Origin: Streptomyces naganishii JCM 4654 | GTDB taxonomy: Bacteria > Actinomycetota > Actinomycetes > Streptomycetales > Streptomycetaceae | Length of the DNA: 48,362 bases | NCBI RefSeq assembly: GCF_014650575.1 | Contig: NZ_BMVF01000032.1 | Span: 1-48,362, forward strand | Direction of reading: 5' to 3' | Part shown: one piece after another, positions 43,255 to 48,362 of the stretch | Layout of the letters: the number at the start of each line of letters is the position of its first letter | How positions within the stretch are numbered: position 1 is the stretch's first letter | The notes under the pieces: generated by a model | Seen by the model: the letters and a program-made list of their open reading frames with translations, nothing else | Database searches by the model: none | Told to the model about the DNA's origin: nothing | Translations under genes and position numbers: made by a program

Positions 43255-43959
43255 TCAGGGTGCCGGCAGGACGATCGCCGTCACCAGCAGGCCGCGCGCG
43301 GCCGCCCAGCGGCCCTCGAAGGCGCCGACGTGCTGCCCCAGGGCGTTGCGCGCAGGGCGCAGGATCCGTGCGTGGAAGGCGCCGCCGGAGCCCTCCTTCC
43401 GGCCGTTCGCGGGGGCCGGCGCGAAGGTGATGTCCGCGTCCTCGAAGTCGAGTTCGGTGCGCATCATCGGGAACCACGCCTTGTAGACGCACTCCTTGGC
43501 GCTGAACAGCAGCCGGTCGCGGTGCACCCCGCCGCCCGACCCGGCGCGCGCCCAGGCGAGTTCGCGGGGCAGCGCGATGGACTCCAGCACTCCCTGGGGC
43601 AGGGGGCCGTCGGGTTCGGCGTCGATGCCCACGGTCGCCGCGTCCGACGCCCGCGCGAGGGCCGCGGCGCGGTAGCCGTCGCAGTGGGTCATGCTGCCCA
43701 CCACACCGGCGGGCCACAGCGGGACGTTGCGCACCCCGGGCAGCACCGGCGCGGGCGGCACCCCGAGCCCGGCCATCGCCTTGCGGGCGCAGGCCCGCAC
43801 CGTGGTGAACTCCCGCCGCCTGCGCTCCACCGCGTCGCCCAGCACCTCCCGCTCCCCGGGGAACAGGCCGTCCTCGCCGCCGTCCTCGCCGCAGTGCTCG
43901 GCGGCATCCTCGTACGCCTCCGCGCAGACCACCGCGCGCGGCACCAACTCCTCGATCAC
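43255..43959 (-). CDS. 4'-phosphopantetheinyl transferase, Sfp type
   Basis: The protein has 234 residues. It shows GSMTHCDGYRAAA (substrate loop with His), VGIDAEPDGPLP (metal-binding Asp-x-Glu) and FSAKECVYKAWFP (Glu and Lys of the third motif), in the right order and spacing for broad-range Sfp/Svp enzymes. It transfers phosphopantetheine from CoA to the Ser of ACP domains, here probably those of the PKS in the same cluster. The start is the GTG at 43959, which follows AAGGAG and overlaps the TGA of the upstream metallophosphoesterase (GTGA), so the two are translated together. Confidence 0.94.
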   Translation of the reverse strand: MIEELVPRAVVCAEAYEDAAEHCGEDGGEDGLFPGEREVLGDAVERRRREFTTVRACARKAMAGLGVPPAPVLPGVRNVPLWPAGVVGSMTHCDGYRAAALARASDAATVGIDAEPDGPLPQGVLESIALPRELAWARAGSGGGVHRDRLLFSAKECVYKAWFPMMRTELDFEDADITFAPAPANGRKEGSGGAFHARILRPARNALGQHVGAFEGRWAAARGLLVTAIVLPAP

Positions 43960-44924
43960 CGGCTCTCCTTGTGCTTCGCCGCGCTGCTGCCGCTCGCCGT
44001 CGTGCCGGGGTCGGGGGCGGGATGCGGCAGGATCTGCCGCAGCAGGCCGCGCGGATGGCCCCGGCGGCGCCACTCGCGCGGGTAGCCGATCGAGACCTCC
44101 TCGTGCCGCACCCCGTCGTGCCACGTCGTGCGGGGGATGTGCAGATGGCCGTAGACGACGGCCGCCGTCGGGAACCTGCGGGGCCAGTCGGCGGTGCGGA
44201 CGGTGCCGCACCACTGCGCGAACTCCGGGTACCACAGCACCTCGGTGGGCTCGCGCACCAGCGGATAGTGGTTGACCAGCACCAGCGGCACCGACGGGTC
44301 GTGCGCCGCGAGCCGCCGCTCGGTCGCCTCCACCCGCGCCGCGCACCACGCCTCCCGGCTCGGATACGGGTCGGGGTGCAGCAGGTACTCGTCGCTGCAC
44401 ACCACCCCCGTCTCGTGGGCGCGGGCCAGCGACTCCTCCTTGGTGGAGGTGCCGGGCGCCAGGAACGAGTAGTCGTAGAGCAGGAACAGCGGGGCCACGG
44501 CCACCGGGCCGTCCACGCCCTCCCACACCGGGTAGTCGTCCTCGGGGGTCACCACGCCGAGGCCGCGGCACATCTCCACCAGATGGCGGTAGCGCCGCTC
44601 CCCGCGCAGCTGCACGGGGTCCTCGCGCGGCGTCCACAGCTCGTGGTTGCCCGGTGCCCACACCACCTTCGCGAACCGCCGCGACAGCAGCCGCAGCGCC
44701 CACTCGATGTCCGTGGTCAGCTCGCCCACGTCCCCGGCGACGATGAGCCAGTCCCCGTCCGAAGAGGGCCTGAGGGACTCGGTGATGGGCCGGTTGTCCG
44801 GCATGCCGATGTGCAGGTCGCTGACGGCGAGCAGCCGCCCGCCGCCGGGCGCGGGAGGGGTCGGCCCCGCCGGGGTCTCAGGCGCGGTGGGCCGTGCCGG
44901 GGTGTCAGGCGCTGTGGGCGACAT
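43956..44924 (-). CDS. Calcineurin-like metallophosphoesterase
   Basis: The protein has 322 residues. The full metal-ligand set is visible: SDLHIG, VAGDVGE, PGNHELW, VNHYPL and YGHLHIP. The first about 28 residues are a Pro/Thr/Ala-rich stretch before the fold starts at RLLAVSDLH, and the C-terminus is also low-complexity. The substrate is unknown. It sits between the regulator and the phosphopantetheinyl transferase: its start lies 20 nt inside the end of the regulator gene and its stop overlaps the next GTG, so all three form one transcript. Its pairing with a PPTase suggests a role in CoA or phosphopantetheine metabolism or in regulation, but nothing in the sequence proves it. A downstream in-frame start near the SDLH region cannot be excluded. 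Confidence 0.9.
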   Translation of the reverse strand: MSPTAPDTPARPTAPETPAGPTPPAPGGGRLLAVSDLHIGMPDNRPITESLRPSSDGDWLIVAGDVGELTTDIEWALRLLSRRFAKVVWAPGNHELWTPREDPVQLRGERRYRHLVEMCRGLGVVTPEDDYPVWEGVDGPVAVAPLFLLYDYSFLAPGTSTKEESLARAHETGVVCSDEYLLHPDPYPSREAWCAARVEATERRLAAHDPSVPLVLVNHYPLVREPTEVLWYPEFAQWCGTVRTADWPRRFPTAAVVYGHLHIPRTTWHDGVRHEEVSIGYPREWRRRGHPRGLLRQILPHPAPDPGTTASGSSAAKHKESR

Positions 44925-47655
44925 CGCTGTCCAAACTGACCGGGAGGTCCTGGCGGTGACTGATGTTTATCTTGCGGTAGACCCGGGTGAGGTGCTGCTC
45001 GACCGTGCTGACCGTGATGAACAGCTTCGCGGCGATCTCCCGGTTGGTGTGGCCGTACACGGCCAGCGCGGCCACCCGGCGCTCGGCGTCGGTGAGGGAG
45101 GCCAGCGCGGCGGCGTCGGGCCGGCCCGTGCCCGCCTCCCGCGGGGCCGCGTCGCGGGAGGGCTCCGGCTGGAGCGTGCGGCACAGCTCCTCGGCGCCGC
45201 ACGCCTCGGCCGTCCGCCACGCCTTGCGCACCAGTTGCCTGGCCTGGGTGAGATCGCCGAGCTCCCGGTGCGCGCGCCCCAGGTCGGCCTGCGCGCGGGC
45301 CGTCTCGTAGGTGTCGCCGGCCTTGCGCAGCGCGGTCAGCGCCTGCCCGAGCAGCCGGATCCGCTCCCAGGGCGGCCGGGTGGCGGCCAGGATCCGCAGC
45401 GCCGGCCCGCGCACCGCCCGCTGCCCGGGCCGCTCCAGCTGCTCCCTGGCCAGGGCCGCGGCTCTCGTCTCGTCGCCGAGCGCCAGCCAGGTCTCGGCGG
45501 CGCCCAGCCGCCACGGCGCCAGGCCCGCGGTGTCCATCCGCCAGGCCGTCATCCGCTCGCCGCAGGCCAGGAAGTCGGCGAGGGCCGCGTCGTGGCGGCC
45601 GGTGGCGAGCTGGTGGCGGCCGCGCGCGTACAGGTAGTGCACGCCGTACCGGGTGTCGAACATGGTGGCGGGCATCGGCGTCTCGAGCAGTTCGGCCGCG
45701 CGGTCGTGGTGGCCCATCGCGCTGCGTGCCTGCACCAGCGTGCCCAGCGGCATTCCCACGGCCACTCCCCAGCCGTGGGCCGGCAGGTGCTCCAGCGCCC
45801 GCTCGACGGACTCGGCCGCCTCGCCCAGCCGGCCGCGGCGCAGGGATATCTGGCCGCGCAGTGCGCCGAGCGCGGTGTGCCAACCGGCGAAGTCCTGGCC
45901 CTCCGTCCGGGACAGGAACCGGTCGCACCATCGGGACGCCTGCTTCAGCCGGTCCGCGTACACCAGCGCGAGCAGCGCCGTCCGCACCTGGTCGAAGCCC
46001 TGGTCGGTGGGGCGCGAGGCGCCCAGCAGCCAGTCCGCCTCTTCGGTCGTGGACTCGTCCCACTCCTCGTACAGCGCCGCCCTGAGCAGGCCGAACGCCC
46101 GGTACGACTCGCCGCCCGGGCCGCCCGGCGAAGGGCGGGCGGGGCCGTCCAGCCGGTCCAGCAGCTCCCGGATCGCGTCGACGGCGTCCGGGTAGGTGGT
46201 GGCGAGCATCATCTGCACGGTGCGCACCTGCGTGTCGAGCAGCGGGTCGGGGCGGTCCGACATCGCCTCGCCGACCTGGCGGATCAGCGCCGCCGCGTCG
46301 TCGGTGCGCCCGTTCCACAGCAGGCCCACCGCGAGGCGGAGGGTCTGGGCGGGGGAGAGCAGGCCGGCCATGGCGGGTCCGGTCAGCGACTGCATCCTCG
46401 GACCCGACGCCGAGGGCTTGAGCCGCCAGATCAGCTGGGCCAGGTCCGCCTTGATGGTGAGTCGTTCCTGCTCGTCGGCGGTGCAGCGCTCGGCCGTCTG
46501 GAGGCACTGTGCGGCGAGGGCGGTGTCGTCCTCGTGGGCCGCCTGCCGTGCCGCCTCCCGCAGCACCGCCACGGCCCACGCCTCGCGCGGCGCCGCGTCC
46601 TCGTGCCCGGTCAACTGGCGCGCGGTCTCGGCCGCCGGGGCCCCGCACCGGTGCAACTCCCGTGCTGCCAGGGCCCGCAGACGCCCGGCCTGCCTGGCGG
46701 GAACGTCCCGGAGTACGGCACTGAGTGCGGCCTCGTGCCGGAACGCGGCGCCGTCGAGGACGCCCGCCTCCGTGAGCGCGGCCAGGCACCGTTCCACGAC
46801 CGGTTCCGTCAGCCCGGTGAGGGTGCGCACCAGCGGCAGCCGCCCGGCGCCGCCCAGCACCGCCACCGCCCGCGCGACCAGCACGCCCTCCGCGCCGTGG
46901 CGGTGCACGCAGGCGAGCGCGGCCTGTTGGAACATCTCACCGGCCTTGGGGACGGCGGCACTTCGGGTCCGGGCCGCTCCGTCCTCCAGCAGGGCGTGCA
47001 CGAGGAGGGGGCTGCCGCCGGTCGCCGCGTGCCACGCGGGGGCGAGCCGGGCCGCGTGGGCGGCCCCGGACGTGTCCGACAGCAGCCCTTCGACGCCCGC
47101 CACCGACAGGGGCGCGAGCCGCACCTCGAGGGTCAGCGGCGGTTGCGGCAACTCCCTGAGGCTGGGGGTGAGTTCGCCGTCGCGCCCGCCGGTGGCGACG
47201 AGCAGGGAGACCCTCTCGGCGGGCAGGGCGCCCCAGGCGCGCACCAGGCACAGCAGGGACTCGGGGTCCGCGAACTGCGCGTCGTCCACGACGACCAGCA
47301 CGGGTCCTGTGGACGCCGCCTCGGCCAGGCGGTCGTGGAACTCGCACGACACAAAGTCGTGCCCGCAGCCCCCCTCGGAGAGCACGGGCGCCCTGGACGC
47401 CGCCGTGTCCGGACCGAGTCCCTGGAGGAGCTGCTCCAGAACCGCGTAGGGGTAGGCCTGTTCGTAGGGCGAGGCGACCGCGCTCAGCACGCGCGCACCG
47501 CCGGCGACGACACGTTCCGTCACGCTCTGCAGCAGGGCGGTCTTCCCCGAGCCGACGGCGCCGGCGACGCGGCCGACCCGGCGCCGGCCACGTTCCCCGG
47601 TGGTGAGGAACCGGGTGAGTTCTTCCGTCTCCGCATCCCGTTCCAGCAACATCAT
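44905..47655 (-). CDS. LAL-family (large ATP-binding LuxR) transcriptional regulator
   Basis: The protein has 916 residues. Walker A is GAVGSGKT (32-39) and Walker B is VLVVVDDAQ. A long helical, TPR-like middle follows, and the C-terminal LuxR helix-turn-helix is LTDAERRVAALAVYGHTNREIAAKLFITVSTVEQHLTRVY in outline, within the last about 70 residues. LAL proteins are usual pathway-specific activators of macrolide PKS clusters and may respond to nucleotides or ligands. Three start codons lie in a row (TTG 47658, ATG 47655, ATG 47652). GGAAGG sits 5 nt before 47655 and 8 nt before 47652, so 47655 or 47652 is preferred. It is the first gene of the regulator-phosphoesterase-PPTase operon. Confidence 0.94.
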   Translation of the reverse strand: MMLLERDAETEELTRFLTTGERGRRRVGRVAGAVGSGKTALLQSVTERVVAGGARVLSAVASPYEQAYPYAVLEQLLQGLGPDTAASRAPVLSEGGCGHDFVSCEFHDRLAEAASTGPVLVVVDDAQFADPESLLCLVRAWGALPAERVSLLVATGGRDGELTPSLRELPQPPLTLEVRLAPLSVAGVEGLLSDTSGAAHAARLAPAWHAATGGSPLLVHALLEDGAARTRSAAVPKAGEMFQQAALACVHRHGAEGVLVARAVAVLGGAGRLPLVRTLTGLTEPVVERCLAALTEAGVLDGAAFRHEAALSAVLRDVPARQAGRLRALAARELHRCGAPAAETARQLTGHEDAAPREAWAVAVLREAARQAAHEDDTALAAQCLQTAERCTADEQERLTIKADLAQLIWRLKPSASGPRMQSLTGPAMAGLLSPAQTLRLAVGLLWNGRTDDAAALIRQVGEAMSDRPDPLLDTQVRTVQMMLATTYPDAVDAIRELLDRLDGPARPSPGGPGGESYRAFGLLRAALYEEWDESTTEEADWLLGASRPTDQGFDQVRTALLALVYADRLKQASRWCDRFLSRTEGQDFAGWHTALGALRGQISLRRGRLGEAAESVERALEHLPAHGWGVAVGMPLGTLVQARSAMGHHDRAAELLETPMPATMFDTRYGVHYLYARGRHQLATGRHDAALADFLACGERMTAWRMDTAGLAPWRLGAAETWLALGDETRAAALAREQLERPGQRAVRGPALRILAATRPPWERIRLLGQALTALRKAGDTYETARAQADLGRAHRELGDLTQARQLVRKAWRTAEACGAEELCRTLQPEPSRDAAPREAGTGRPDAAALASLTDAERRVAALAVYGHTNREIAAKLFITVSTVEQHLTRVYRKINISHRQDLPVSLDSDVAHSA

Positions 47656-47727
47656 CAATTCCTTCCCCGTTAATTCCGTGCAAAGAATTGAGACATCTCC
47701 CGGGCGGTCCGGCCGCGGGCTGCGGTA

Positions 47728-47741
47728 CTACTGATCAGTAG
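47728..47741. promoter_or_regulatory. 14-bp perfect palindrome CTACTGATCAGTAG upstream of the LAL gene
   Basis: The palindrome is self-complementary along its whole length and centred about 80 bp before the regulator start codon. It is far less GC-rich than its surroundings. It is a candidate operator for a dimeric repressor or activator of the LAL operon; the binder is unknown. Confidence 0.5.
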
Positions 47742-48064
47742 AACGGCCGGTCGGCGCCGGGAGGCTATGTGCGGCGGGTCCGAAACGTCGTTTTTAAAAA
47801 TGCTTACACCCCTGTGTGTCTTAACCCGGGCAAAGCGGATGGCCGCTGGTCGTCCGGGACTTCCCCGTGGACCCCTGGGGTGACGTCAGCAGCCGCAAAG
47901 CGCCGGTCAGTCGCGTTCGCGGGGTATCTCATGACGTCGGTCCGTGCCGCTGGGCGGGGTCCTCGAGGGCGACTCTAGCAACGACCGGCGCCGGGCAAGT
48001 AAATCCGCGGGGAGGTGAACGGCGCGTGGAGTAAGGCGGATCCGTGGAGGAGGCGTGAGGCGGA

Positions 48065-48091
48065 TTAGGGGTCCGTGGCGAACGTTAGGGG
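48065..48091 (+). promoter_or_regulatory. Putative regulator site: TTAGGGG direct repeat, 20-bp period
   Basis: TTAGGGG starts at 48065 and again at 48085, exactly two helical turns apart, about 120 bp upstream of the carboxylase ATG. A loose -10-like CATTGT follows near 48113. The heptamer matches the pair at 35406 and 35416. Confidence 0.5.
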
Positions 48092-48212
48092 GAGTTGCTG
48101 GTGGAACTCCGGCATTGTCGGCGCTTCAATCAACGCGACGCGGTACCGACAGGGCCGCGGACCACGATGTCGCCCGGCCGGACCCGAGCCGGGCCGGGGG
48201 TGGAGCCGGCGG

Positions 48213-48362
48213 ATGACAACGACGACTGAGGCGACGGCGGACGCGCGTGGGCGCGTGGCCGAGTTGCACGGGATCCGTGCGCAGGCGGTGGCGGGTCCGA
48301 GTGAGAAGGCGACCGCGGCGCAGCACGCCAAGGGCAAGCTGACCGCGCGGGAGCGGATCGAG
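48213..48362 (+). CDS. Acyl-CoA carboxylase beta subunit (carboxyltransferase), 3' truncated by the window
   Basis: The first 50 codons are visible. The N-terminal sequence, with GRVAELHGIRAQAVAG and the strongly conserved KGKLTARERIE, matches the beginning of actinobacterial PccB/AccB carboxyltransferase subunits. The ATG at 48213 follows a GGAG-containing stretch. These enzymes carboxylate acetyl- or propionyl-CoA together with a biotinylated alpha subunit. Beside an all-malonyl PKS, a supply of malonyl-CoA is plausible, but acetyl versus propionyl specificity cannot be judged because the deciding residue lies outside the window. It is divergent from the LAL operon and has a TAGGGG-type element upstream, which suggests it is co-regulated with the cluster. 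Confidence 0.85.
   Translation, partial: MTTTTEATADARGRVAELHGIRAQAVAGPSEKATAAQHAKGKLTARERIE

Larger units (their letters stand above)
47656..48212. promoter_or_regulatory. Divergent regulatory region between the LAL regulator and the carboxylase
   Basis: About 560 bp without a convincing gene. It contains a 14-bp palindrome (47728-47741), an AT-rich island with TTTTTAAAAA (47791-47800), an ACCCCTGGGGT palindrome (47871-47881) and two TTAGGGG repeats (48065 and 48085). It probably carries promoters for both divergent genes and a regulatory hub. The two short ORFs inside it look spurious. Confidence 0.6.

Noticed and set aside
47769..47978. A 69-codon frame upstream of the LAL gene
   Set aside because: GTG start without a ribosome binding site, no family features, lies across the regulatory elements.
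48065..48337. A 90-codon minus-strand frame overlapping the carboxylase start
   Set aside because: It overlaps a clearly conserved coding start and the TAGGGG repeats; composition is shadow-like.

Overview
The window is high-GC actinobacterial DNA with the codon bias, gene density and gene families of Streptomyces. It holds the 3' end of a large type I modular polyketide synthase (PKS) cluster plus starter-unit, deoxysugar, export, activation and regulatory genes. The cluster runs off the left edge, because the first PKS gene enters mid-AT domain. An acyl-CoA carboxylase gene runs off the right edge.

Layout: (1) 2-20218 (+), PKS gene 1, 5' truncated, with one partial module (A) and three complete modules (B, C, D) and a C-terminal docking domain. 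(2) 20265-32093 (+), PKS gene 2, with an N-terminal docking helix, modules E and F and a terminal thioesterase. (3) A perfect-stem convergent terminator, then a minus-strand operon: ABC ATPase, ABC-2 permease and a discrete VinK/FabD-like acyltransferase (35219 down to 32175). (4) 35470-41389 (+), a tightly coupled operon rmlD-rmlC-rmlA-rmlB, a thioesterase-like gene and an AMP-forming acid ligase, closed by a second perfect-stem terminator. (5) Minus strand: a flavin amine oxidase/monooxygenase (43123-41465), a Sfp-type phosphopantetheinyl transferase, a metallophosphoesterase and a LAL-type LuxR regulator (47655-43255). (6) A roughly 560-bp divergent regulatory region, then the first 50 codons of an acyl-CoA carboxylase beta subunit.

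How the genes fit together (inference): an amino-acid-derived, probably nitrogen-bearing starter acid is made by the flavin enzyme, activated by the ligase and moved between thiols by the discrete acyltransferase, whose malonate-binding Arg is missing. The PKS then elongates with malonyl units only, since every AT shows GHSIG/HAFH or HAFH. The last six modules predict a carboxy end with a 2,4,6,8-tetraenoate (modules C-F, DH+KR), a saturated C10-C11 pair (module B, DH+ER+KR) and a ketone at C13 (module A, whose KR and DH both carry damaging substitutions). The terminal TE releases or cyclises it. RmlABCD supplies dTDP-L-rhamnose for glycosylation, and the DrrAB-like transporter may export the product. 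The PPTase activates the ACPs and the LAL regulator probably switches the cluster on. The best guess is a rhamnosylated, amine- or guanidine-terminated polyene/polyol macrolide. I cannot name the compound from sequence alone. No glycosyltransferase, loading module, discrete ACP or amidohydrolase lies in the window.

The most notable oddities are: a type II thioesterase homologue with both catalytic Ser and His replaced by Arg; the paired KR/DH degeneration in module A; a recurring (T/C/G)TAGGGG element upstream of three transcription units; a probable leaderless rmlD; long near-identical DH-KR blocks shared by modules C, D and E; and repeat-expanded low-complexity linkers in several proteins.
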